Source of the DNA: JAGVSZ01 sp035456405
GTDB taxonomy: Bacteria > Pseudomonadota > Gammaproteobacteria > Burkholderiales > SG8-39
DNA length: 64,000 nt
Direction: 5' to 3'
Assembly: GCA_035456405.1 (NCBI GenBank)
Contig: DATIDG010000070.1
Location: forward strand, 77,199-141,198
Positions 8,317 through 15,996 of the stretch are shown in pieces. The position numbers were made by a program, and so were the translations under genes. The notes beneath the pieces are model-generated. The model had not been told where the DNA came from and did no database searches. It saw only the letters and a program-made list of their open reading frames with translations. Position 1 is the stretch's first letter. Each line of letters starts with the position of its first letter.

Positions 8317-8323
8317 CCGGGCT

Positions 8324-8349
8324 GCCGAGGCCGCACCATCGGCCTCGGC
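8324..8349 (+). other. Hairpin preceding the pilU terminator
   Basis: Ten base pairs (8324-8333 with 8340-8349) around a CACCAT loop, eight bases after the pilU stop codon. It has no T run of its own and stands just ahead of a true terminator, so it is probably a 3' stabilising structure. Confidence 0.55.
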
Positions 8350-8369
8350 GTTCGCCGGGATCCAGGAGA

Positions 8370-8395
8370 GGCCGGCACAGCCGGCCCTTTTTTTT
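8370..8395 (+). terminator. Rho-independent terminator of pilTU
   Basis: GGCCGGC (8370-8376) and GCCGGCC (8380-8386) form a perfect seven-pair stem with an ACA loop, followed by C and eight T (8388-8395). It is the cleanest intrinsic terminator in the window. Confidence 0.9.
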
Positions 8396-8739
8396 GCAAC
8401 GGGCCTCACATGTTCCCGAGGGCGCGCCACCCCGCTCGCCGCCGGGGTTGCTTCCGCCGAGGTAGCACACTTGGGCGCGATGCGGAGCGAGCTGCAACGA
8501 GGAGGAGGTGGCACGCGGCCTGGCGCACGGCCGGCGCTGTGGGCGGCCGGGTCGCTGGTGTCGTTCGCGGCGGCCACCGTTACGGGGCTAGACCCCGGAG
8601 AAATTGGCGCGCGCGCCGGCCGGCCTCGAGCCTGCCCCGCAGGGGCTGAGCGAGCACGCGCGATCGCGCGGACGTCCTGGTCATCACGTTCCAGTTCCCG
8701 GACACGTGAGGATCCTGCCCGGCCGGGCGCGAGGCCCGG
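8396..8739. other. Intergenic stretch without a recognisable gene
   Basis: About 340 bases between the pilTU terminator and the Rho-N-like gene. Reading frames here (for example plus 8471-8812) give arginine- and glycine-rich translations with no family features. There are GC-rich inverted patches (around 8610-8630 and 8715-8735) but no tRNA, no T-tailed hairpin and no promoter that I would defend. Confidence 0.5.
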
Positions 8740-9069
8740 TCAGAGCGTGTCGCGGCGCGTCGCCCGCTTCAGCCCGCGGATCTCGTTCAGCACCGCCTTC
8801 AGACCGCCGTGATCGGTCGAGGCGAGGATCTCGTCGCGCCTCTTCTTCAATGCGCGAATGCGGGCCTTGGTCTTCGTCCGCTGCTCTCCGGCAGCGTGGC
8901 GGTGATGGTGGAGATGGGCGTCGATGCCGAGCGCGTTGCACAGGGCCACCAGCAGGTGGTCCTTGTTCATCTGCGTGTAGCCCTTCACCGCCTCGTGCTC
9001 GGTCGCCTTCGCGAGCTCGCGCAGCTCGGCCACGGTCTTGTGCTTTAGCTCGTCGTAGGTTTGCGCCAT
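8740..9069 (-). CDS. Small protein with Rho N-terminal-like (SAP-type) domain
   Basis: A 109-residue basic protein. Residues about 6-49 (ELKHKTVAELRELAKATEHE followed by MNKDHLLVALCNALGI) resemble the helical Rho N-terminal/SAP-like fold that contacts nucleic acid. A histidine-rich linker (HLHHHRH) follows, then a strongly basic helical tail (KTKARIRALKKRRDEI). This pattern occurs in small proteobacterial proteins of unknown role. Nucleic-acid binding is inferred. It is a single gene with AAGGAG upstream of its ATG. Confidence 0.7.
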   Translation of the reverse strand: MAQTYDELKHKTVAELRELAKATEHEAVKGYTQMNKDHLLVALCNALGIDAHLHHHRHAAGEQRTKTKARIRALKKRRDEILASTDHGGLKAVLNEIRGLKRATRRDTL

Positions 9070-9097
9070 TGCCGTGCTCCTTGGGATCGGGACGCCT

Positions 9098-10270
9098 TTA
9101 TAGCGCGCCCGGCGACGCGGGGGAAGGCCGGCGCATTGCGCCGGCCACGATGCGGTACTCGAACAGCCGGCATTCGAGCGGGCCGTTGAAGAGCGGTGTC
9201 CGCTTCGATGCCTTCAGCCCGATCAGCTTGGCGAGGCGCAGGTCCGCGGTGAGGAAGTAGCAGCGCCAGCCCGCGAAGCGCGCCTTGAGCGCGTCGCCGA
9301 GCCGCGGATAGAACGCCGCGAGCTCGCTGTCCTCGCCGATCCGCACGCCATAGGGTGGGTTGGCGACCAGGATACCGGCCGGCGCGGGCGGCGCGAGCTC
9401 GAGGATGTTCGCCTGCTTCAGGTGCACCACGCGGTCGAGCCCCGCGGCCCCGATCGCCGCGCGCGCCTTCGCGAGCTCGGCGCCGTGGAGGTCGGCGCCG
9501 AAGATCGCCACCGGCCGCGTGCGGTTCTCGCGCGCACGCGCGCGTTCGCGCACCTCGCGCCACAGACGCGCATCGAACCCCTCGAGGCGCTCGAAGCCGA
9601 AGTCGCGCCGGCTCCCCGGTGCGATTCCGAGCGCGATCGCCGCCGCCTCGAGGAGGATCGTCCCGCTGCCGCACATCGGGTCGAGGAACGGCTCGTCGCC
9701 GCGCCAGCCGGTGAGCGTGATGATCCCGGCGGCGAGGTTCTCCTTCAGCGGCGCTTCCCCGGTGCGCCCGCGCCAGCCGCGCTTGTGGAGCGGCTCGCCC
9801 GAGGTGTCGAGGTAGAGCGTGATCGTGCGCTCGTCCAGGAAGGCGTGGATGCGCACGTCCGGCGCGCGCGTGTCCACGTCCGGCCTTGCGCCGGCCGCGG
9901 CTCGGAACCGGTCGCACACTGCGTCCTTGATGCGCAGAGTGGCGAACTCCAGGCTGCGCAGCGGCGAGCGGACCGCGTTGACGTCGACGCGGATGGAGTG
10001 CTCCACGCGGAAGCGCGCCGGCCAGTCCACGGCGTGAGCCGCGTCATACACGTCCTGCTCATTGCGGTACGGCGACTCGGCCACGCGCCACAGGACGCGC
10101 GTCGCGATCCGGCTCTCGAGGTTCGCCGCGTAGCATGCAGCGAGGTCGCCGTGGAAGAGCACTCCGCCGCCGGTCGTGCGAACGTCCCTTGCGCCGCACG
10201 CGGCGAGCTCCGACGCCGCCACGACCTCGAGGCCGCGCGGGCAGGTGGCGAAGAACGATTGCGCGGACAT
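9098..10270 (-). CDS. THUMP-domain 23S rRNA (guanine-N2) methyltransferase, RlmL N-half type
   Basis: SAM-dependent RNA methyltransferase of 390 residues. A ferredoxin-like/THUMP region occupies roughly residues 1-160. The catalytic Rossmann domain follows, with motif I LDPMCGSGTILLEAA near residue 190 and motif IV ANPPYG near 310. This is the architecture of the RlmL (m2G2445) half of the E. coli RlmKL fusion; the RlmK half is absent, as in many other bacteria. The ATG at 10270 is preferred over the longer frame because the protein then starts FFATCPRGLE, the family N-terminus. It diverges from the next gene with 37 bases between starts. Confidence 0.88.
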   Translation of the reverse strand: MSAQSFFATCPRGLEVVAASELAACGARDVRTTGGGVLFHGDLAACYAANLESRIATRVLWRVAESPYRNEQDVYDAAHAVDWPARFRVEHSIRVDVNAVRSPLRSLEFATLRIKDAVCDRFRAAAGARPDVDTRAPDVRIHAFLDERTITLYLDTSGEPLHKRGWRGRTGEAPLKENLAAGIITLTGWRGDEPFLDPMCGSGTILLEAAAIALGIAPGSRRDFGFERLEGFDARLWREVRERARARENRTRPVAIFGADLHGAELAKARAAIGAAGLDRVVHLKQANILELAPPAPAGILVANPPYGVRIGEDSELAAFYPRLGDALKARFAGWRCYFLTADLRLAKLIGLKASKRTPLFNGPLECRLFEYRIVAGAMRRPSPASPGAL

Positions 10271-10307
10271 TGCAGATCGCGGAGGATACCCTGCCCCGGG
10301 GGGAGGA

Positions 10308-11971
10308 ATGGCGAACGTTGCGGACCTGCTCACCGCGCAGATCGAGACGCAGGCGCGCGTTCTCTATCGACAATTCATCGATGGTGCGTGGCGCGACTTC
10401 TCCGCTGCCGACGTGGCCGCGCGCGCGGCGCGCTGGCAGGCCGCCTTCCGGCGCGAGGGCTTCCAGCCCGGCGACCGGATCGCGATCGGGCTGCGGAACG
10501 GCGTCGCCTGGGTCGCGCTCGATCTCGCGGCGCTCGCCGCACGGCTCGTCGTCGTCCCGCTGTACGTCGACGACAACGCCGACAATCAGGCGTACTGCCT
10601 CGCCGACAGCGATGCGCGGCTCGTCGTCGTCGAGACGACGCGCATGGCCGGCGCGCTCACCTGCGCCGGCGTGGAGGCGGCGCGGATTCTCTGCCTGCGG
10701 CCGGACGAAGGAACAAGCCCCCGCGCGGTCGAGGACTTCCTGCCGCGCGACGCGGCGCCGTTCGCGGTCGAGCCGACCGGGGGGAGACGCTCGCCACCCT
10801 CTGCTACACGTCGGGCACGGTCGGTCGGCCGAAGGGCGTGATGCTCACGCACGGCAACATCCTCGCGAACGTCGCGGGCTGCCGTGCGACCGGCATGGGG
10901 CGCGCGGACGACGTGTTCCTCTCGTTCCTCCCGCTCTCGCACATGTTCGAGCGCACCGGCGGCTACTACCTGCCGCTCGCGCTCGGCGCGCAGATCGTCC
11001 ACTCGCGCGGCATCGCGCAGCTCCCGGAGGATTTCGCCGCGCAGCGGCCGACCGCCATCTTCGCGGTGCCGCGCGTGTTCGAGAAGTTCGCCGAGCGGAT
11101 CCGCGCCGCGGTGGGCGGGTCGCGATGGAAGCTCGCGCTCCTCGAGCATTGCGCGTCCGCCGGCAGCCGGGTCGAGCTGGGCGGTGCGGGCATCCCCGAC
11201 CGTCTGCTCGCGGACGTCCTGCGGCCGCTCGTCGCGCGCCCGATCCTCGCGCGCTTCGGCGGGCGCCTGCGGCTCGCGGTCGTGGGCGGCGCGGCGATGG
11301 ATCCGGCGATCTCGCGCCTGTTCATCGGCCTGGGACTGCCGATTCTCCAGGGCTACGACATGACCGAGGCCTGCCCGGTGATCGCGGTGAACCGGCTCGG
11401 CGACAACGACCCGGACACGGTCGGTCGCCCGCTCGAGAACGTGGCGCTGCGGCTGAGCCCGCAGGGCGAGATCCAGGTGCGCGGTCCGAGCATCATGGCC
11501 GGGTACTGGCGGAACCCGGAGGCCACCGCCCGCGTGCTCGCGACGGACGGCTGGCTGAGCACCGGCGATCTCGGGGAGATGCGCGACGGCCGTCTCGCGA
11601 TCCGCGGCCGGCTGAAGGACGTGCTCGTGCTCTCGAACGGCGAGAGGCTGCCGCCGCAGGACATCGAGCTCGCGATCCTCGGCGACGGCGCGTTCGAGCA
11701 GCTCATGCTGGTCGGCGAGGGCCGGCCGTTCCTCACTCTCGTGGCGGTGACGAAGGAGTCCGACGAGAAGCAGCTCGTGAAGCGCGCGAACGAGCGCCTG
11801 AAGGCATATCCGCGTTACGTGCGCGTGCGCCGCGCGATCGTTGCGCCGGAGCCGTGGACGGTCGAGAACGGGCTGCTCACGCCGACGCTCAAGATTCGGC
11901 GCGAGCAGGTGCTCAAGCGTTTCGCGGACGAAATCGAGAAGGTGTACGCGGGAGACGCGGCGGGCGAGTGA
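10308..11971 (+). pseudogene. Long-chain acyl-CoA synthetase (AMP-forming), frameshifted
   Basis: ANL-superfamily enzyme that would activate fatty acids to acyl-AMP and acyl-CoA. It begins at ATG 10308 after GGGAGGA with MANVADLLTAQIETQARVLY. It runs in one frame to the G6 tract at 10779-10784 and continues in the next frame with ETLATLCYTSGTVGRPKGVM, the ATP/AMP loop. The rest is intact: GGAAMDPAISRLFIGLGLPI, GYDMTEACPV, STGDLGEM and a C-terminal domain. One G more (or two fewer) restores a single 555-residue protein. Either the gene is a recent pseudogene, the tract is a sequencing error, or expression uses slippage at the G run. Confidence 0.85.
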
Positions 11972-12190
11972 CGCGGACCCCCGCGTCGATCTCGGGCGGG
12001 TGTCGTTGAACGCCGCAGTCGTTCGGTCGTTCGCCGGACTGAGGTCGGGGACCCCGCGACGACTGATCGGTGTGGGACCGAGAAGGCGTCGGTGAAGCGC
12101 GGGCGGAACGGACGCCGAGTGACGCCCGCCCCGCCCATCCCCGCCCATGAGAGAACTCGGGACCTCGCGCGCGCGGCCGGGGGCGCGCGG

Positions 12191-12424
12191 TCAGCCGCGC
12201 GCGGACGCGGTCTTTGCGGCCTGAACGATGTCGGCGCGCAGGAGCCCGACGTCGCGCAGCTCGCGGTCGTCCAGGACCGCCAGCTCGCGAACCGTCTGCT
12301 GGGCCCGGTACCGCGCGACGAGCGCGGCGATCCGTTCGGTGAGCCACGTCCAGGCAAGCCGGCGGACTGCAGCTTCGAAGCGGTAGACATCGGCGGGCCG
12401 GCGAGTGGTAGCGGGTGCGTTCAT
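12191..12424 (-). CDS. DUF1127 (YjiS-like) small protein
   Basis: Basic protein of 77 residues. The C-terminal half (RELAVLDDRELRDVGLLRAD, about 46-65) is the arginine-rich DUF1127 signature; longer members are RNA-binding modulators of phosphate and carbon responses in alphaproteobacteria. The start has GAGGAGAG just upstream. It lies downstream of the STAND/BTAD regulator gene in the same direction, separated by about 250 bases that contain phased direct repeats, so it is a plausible regulatory target. Confidence 0.85.
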   Translation of the reverse strand: MNAPATTRRPADVYRFEAAVRRLAWTWLTERIAALVARYRAQQTVRELAVLDDRELRDVGLLRADIVQAAKTASARG

Positions 12425-12499
12425 CTCTCTCTCCTCGTGGTGGGGGATCCGGAGGCGGGGGCAGCCCCGGAATCACGAGGCGCAGTGTGGCGAGAGGGG

Positions 12500-12516
12500 A
12501 CTCAAGGATGGCTCAC
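12500..12516 (-). promoter_or_regulatory. Pair of 11-bp-spaced CTCA repeats upstream of the DUF1127 gene
   Basis: ACTCAA (12500-12505) and GCTCAC (12511-12516) start 11 bases apart; on the minus strand they read GTGAGC then TTGAGT toward the DUF1127 gene. They match the motif of the three-repeat cluster at 12633-12660. A weak -10-like CACACT follows about ten bases further on the minus strand. Operator function is inferred. Confidence 0.4.
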
Positions 12517-12620
12517 GGATCACGAAGCCGGCGCGCAGGAGCCAAGACGTCGTTGTAACATGTTGATGATAAGCAAGTTTCAGGTCAGAGGCGAGCCCGG
12601 TACCAGCGGCGCGCGGTGAC

Positions 12621-12660
12621 GCTCACCAAGCGACTCACACGCGACTCACGGCTCACTCAC
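12621..12660 (-). promoter_or_regulatory. Phased direct repeats (ACTCAC every 11 bp), putative SARP-type operator
   Basis: ACTCAC occurs exactly at 12633-12638, 12644-12649 and 12655-12660, that is every 11 bases, with GCTCAC at 12621-12626. Spacing of one helical turn with short direct repeats is the known binding pattern of SARP/BTAD regulators, and the adjacent gene encodes such a regulator. The DUF1127 gene lies about 200 bases downstream on the minus strand. Confidence 0.55.
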
Positions 12661-12670
12661 CGGGGTCCGG

Positions 12671-15600
12671 TCAGCGCGGCGCGTCGAGCGAGCGCCGGAC
12701 CGCTTCGGTCTCCGCCGAGGGCGACAGCCCCAGCACCACCGAGAGGAGCTCGCGGCACCGCCGGTAGGTCTGCAGGGCGGCAGCCGGCTGCCCGAGCTCG
12801 CGGTGGCAGATCATGAGCTCGCGGTAGAGCGCCTCGGCCAGGTTGTCGAGCTCGAGCGCCCGCTCGTACAGCGCGACCGCATCGGCCCACCGGCCTGCCG
12901 TCTGCAGCCGGTGCCCGATCCCGGCCACGGTGCGTCCGAGCTTCGAGCGGAGGCGATCGCGCAGCTCGATCGCCCACGGCGCATCCTCGTCCGCCGCCAG
13001 GAAGTGCCCGGGATACGCATCGAGGACCGCGCGCCCGAGGCGCGCCGGCTCTTGAGCGGCGAGGTCACCCGTTGAGGCAGGGGCGTCGGCATCGCGCGCG
13101 AGGCACTCGAACGCCCACACGTCGAGCCAGCACTTGCGCCGGTCGAGCGAGAGCTTGCCCTCGGCGAGCACGAGCACGTCGTCGCGGCCGAGGAGCTTGC
13201 GCAGCCGATAGAGCGTCGTGTCGAACGAGCCCTTCGCCGCGTCGCCGTCCGCACCGGGCCACAGCAGCGCGGCGAGCCGGGACGCCTCCACTCTCTCGCT
13301 CCCCAGCGCGACCAGCGCCTTCAGCAGCTCGAGCGGTTTCTTCTGCGCCTTACCGCGGATCTCGAGCGGCGCGCCATCGCGCGCGAGCTCGAAGCGGCCG
13401 AGGGCACGGATCGCGAGGGGCCAGGGCCAGGCCGCGAGCGCAGGCGAGCGCGGGCGCAGCTTGAGCTTGACGACGATCTCCCGCGCGTGCTCGACCTCGA
13501 TGCCGTCGGCGAGCGCGAGCTCTACGACCTCGACGAAGAGCGGCATGCTGAGGAGCGGCCGGCCGGTGATGCACTGGCTCTCGCGCGCGAGGCACATGCC
13601 TTCGCGCAGATGCGCGAGCGCATCTGCGGTGCGGCCGAGGCGGCTCTCAGCCACGGCGAGCAGCTGCAACGCCGGAAAGAGGACGTGCGGGCCGTTCAGC
13701 TCGCGCGCGGCGTCGACCGCTTCTTCCAGCACCGCCCGCGCCACCTGGTCCTCGCCGCGGGCGAGCCGCACCATGGCGAGGTTCGCGAGCGACATCGAGA
13801 AGCCGACCGAGCGCGGCGTCATGATCGAGGCGAGTTCGACGGCGGTGGACCACGCGCCCTCTAGGTCGCCGCGCTCGAGCCGCGCAAGCGTGCTGTACTG
13901 GAGATGGCTGCCGATCATCCGCGTCACGAAGGTCGGCGTCCGGTTGAGCCGCTCCTCCCACGCGCGCACCGCGTGCCCGTCGCCGGCCACGAGGGCGTCC
14001 CGCAGCTCCATGATCACCGGTCCCATCTGGTCGAGAGGGCTTGCTGCCGGGTCGGCGCGGAGCGGCGCCGTCTCGGCGCGCGCGGCCGCGAGGTCGCCGC
14101 GGTGGTACGCGTCGTTCGAGCGCGCGGTGACGAACGTGTAGCGGTCGCGGACCGACACGCCCGACGCCGCGATGTCGCCGGCCGCGGTGGCGACCACCGA
14201 CCGCAGCTTCGCGATGTCGCCCGAGTAGCTGTAGGCCAGCCCGGCGAAACCCGCCATGCGCACCCGCTGCGCGGGGTCGGGCAGCTCGCGCGCGAGCCGG
14301 TCGGCCCGTTCGACCCACGCCAGCCACTGCGGGTGGCGCGCCGGCACGCGGTAGTCGGCGTTGAAGTTCCGGATGATCCTCGCCTCGATCTGCGGGTCCG
14401 CGACCGGGCCGTGGCGCTCGTACTGTGCCCGGACCTCCGCGAGCAGCCTCTCGAGCTCCGCCGCCGAGCCCGCAGTCTGGAACAGCCAGCCGCGCGCGGC
14501 GCACGACCCGACGAGATCGCCGGCCGCGTCGAAGAGCGCGGCCGACTGCCCGAGCGCCGGGCGGAACGCCGCATCACGCGCCACCGCCTTGCACAGTCCC
14601 AGCCACAGGAGCAGCCAGGGCGACGCGGCGACTGCGGCGGGAGGGAGGACGTCGAGCCAGCCGCGCAGCGTCTGGAATCGCGCCTGCTCGACCAGCTGCG
14701 CGGCATGGCGTTCGACGAACGCCGCGAGGCGCACCCAGTCGGCGGCGTCGATGAGGAGCTCCGCCGCCGCGGCGAGCTCGCCGCTCTCTTCGAGCAGCGC
14801 CGCCGCCCGGCCCTTGAGCGCCGCGAGCGCGGCGGCGTCGAGCGCCTCCGCGGCGCGCGCGGCCAGGAACTCGCGGAACAGCGGGTGGTACTCGTAGACG
14901 GTCTCTGCGCCGGGCCGGCGGTCGGTGAAGAAGTTGTCGGCATGGAGATCGGCGAGGATGCGCGCGGCGCGCGCGTCGCCGGTCAGCGCCTGGGCGATGC
15001 TCGCGGTGGCGTGCGGGAGGAACGCCGTGCGGTACAGGAACGCCTGCGTCGTCGCGGGAATCCGCGACCAGACCTGGCTCGCGAAATAGTCGAACAGCTG
15101 GCGCGGCGGCTCGCGCTGCGCGTCGCGCAGGTCGACGCCCCGCTGCGCCGCGCGCAGCATCAGCACCATCCCCGCCGCCCAGCCGCGGCTGATCGCGAGC
15201 AGCGCGGCGACGTGCTCGGCGTCCTCGACACCCCACCCGCGCGCGAGCGTCGCGGCCTCCTCGGGGAGAAACTGGATATCGCGCCAGTCGATGGTCTTGA
15301 ACGCGGGATTGAGGCTCCACTTCGCCAGGGCGGCGGGCGGCTCGGCGCGGCTGAGGACGACGACCCGCGCCTGCTCCGGAAGGTGATCGAGGAGCGCGAC
15401 GACCAGGTCGTGGAAGCGCGAGTCGGCGTCGACGTCCTGGTAGTTGTCGAAGACGATGACGATCGGCGTCGCGAGGCGGGCGAAGAACGCCTCGAAGAAG
15501 CGCCGCGCGAACGCTTCCAGCGCCACGTAGTCCGCCGCGGTGAACCCCGGCAGCGGCGCGCCGCCGTGATCCCGTGTCGCGAGGTGCAGATAGTGCGTGA

Positions 15601-15892
15601 AGCTCGCGAGATCCGCGTCGCTCGCGTCCACCTGGTACCAGAGGCAGTCGAGCCCGCGCGTCTCGACGAACGCCGACACGAGCGAGGTCTTGCCCGCCCC
15701 GCCCGGACCGCTGACCCAGACGATCCTGCCGCGGAGCCGCTCGTCGAGCCGGTTGAACAGGCGCTCCCGCGGGACGAGTCCGTCTGCGCCCGGCCGCAGG
15801 AGCTTCGCGGGCAGGGGTGGCCGCCGCGGCGCGGAATGCTGCTGCGACCCGGCGCGCCTGGCGGAAGTCGCGCTTTCTTGCTGGGTACCCAT
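12671..15892 (-). CDS. Large STAND NTPase / TPR regulator with C-terminal SARP-like BTAD domain
   Basis: Cytosolic transcription regulator of 1073 residues. Order of parts: a low-complexity lead (1-25); a MalT/AfsR-like STAND NTPase with Walker A GPGGAGKT at 62-69 and Walker B PIVIVFDN at 143-150; a long helical repeat region (about 400-800); an OmpR/SARP-type winged helix starting near 830 (ALGRFELARDGAPLEI); and a bacterial transcriptional activation (BTAD) TPR domain from about 920 to the end. The DNA-binding part is C-terminal, the reverse of AfsR. The start at 15892 (MGTQQ) is taken because upstream sequence in frame looks non-coding. The inducing ligand is unknown. Confidence 0.85.
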   Translation of the reverse strand: MGTQQESATSARRAGSQQHSAPRRPPLPAKLLRPGADGLVPRERLFNRLDERLRGRIVWVSGPGGAGKTSLVSAFVETRGLDCLWYQVDASDADLASFTHYLHLATRDHGGAPLPGFTAADYVALEAFARRFFEAFFARLATPIVIVFDNYQDVDADSRFHDLVVALLDHLPEQARVVVLSRAEPPAALAKWSLNPAFKTIDWRDIQFLPEEAATLARGWGVEDAEHVAALLAISRGWAAGMVLMLRAAQRGVDLRDAQREPPRQLFDYFASQVWSRIPATTQAFLYRTAFLPHATASIAQALTGDARAARILADLHADNFFTDRRPGAETVYEYHPLFREFLAARAAEALDAAALAALKGRAAALLEESGELAAAAELLIDAADWVRLAAFVERHAAQLVEQARFQTLRGWLDVLPPAAVAASPWLLLWLGLCKAVARDAAFRPALGQSAALFDAAGDLVGSCAARGWLFQTAGSAAELERLLAEVRAQYERHGPVADPQIEARIIRNFNADYRVPARHPQWLAWVERADRLARELPDPAQRVRMAGFAGLAYSYSGDIAKLRSVVATAAGDIAASGVSVRDRYTFVTARSNDAYHRGDLAAARAETAPLRADPAASPLDQMGPVIMELRDALVAGDGHAVRAWEERLNRTPTFVTRMIGSHLQYSTLARLERGDLEGAWSTAVELASIMTPRSVGFSMSLANLAMVRLARGEDQVARAVLEEAVDAARELNGPHVLFPALQLLAVAESRLGRTADALAHLREGMCLARESQCITGRPLLSMPLFVEVVELALADGIEVEHAREIVVKLKLRPRSPALAAWPWPLAIRALGRFELARDGAPLEIRGKAQKKPLELLKALVALGSERVEASRLAALLWPGADGDAAKGSFDTTLYRLRKLLGRDDVLVLAEGKLSLDRRKCWLDVWAFECLARDADAPASTGDLAAQEPARLGRAVLDAYPGHFLAADEDAPWAIELRDRLRSKLGRTVAGIGHRLQTAGRWADAVALYERALELDNLAEALYRELMICHRELGQPAAALQTYRRCRELLSVVLGLSPSAETEAVRRSLDAPR

Positions 15893-15996
15893 GCCGCCCC
15901 CGCGGTCTCTTCTTGGGCCCGGTCTCCGGTCCTGCGGGACCCGGCACGGCGAGCATAGGAACTCGCCCGGTCGAGCGCAAGCCGCGGGCGCGGCGA

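Noticed and set aside
8396..8739. A tRNA or small RNA gene in the longest gene-free stretch
   Set aside because: No cloverleaf, no TTCRA loop and no terminator or promoter pair could be found by eye.
13904..15958. Plus-strand frame of 684 codons opposite the STAND/BTAD regulator
   Set aside because: Composition is that of an antisense shadow (Arg, Glu, Ala, Val); the minus strand carries clear Walker and BTAD motifs.
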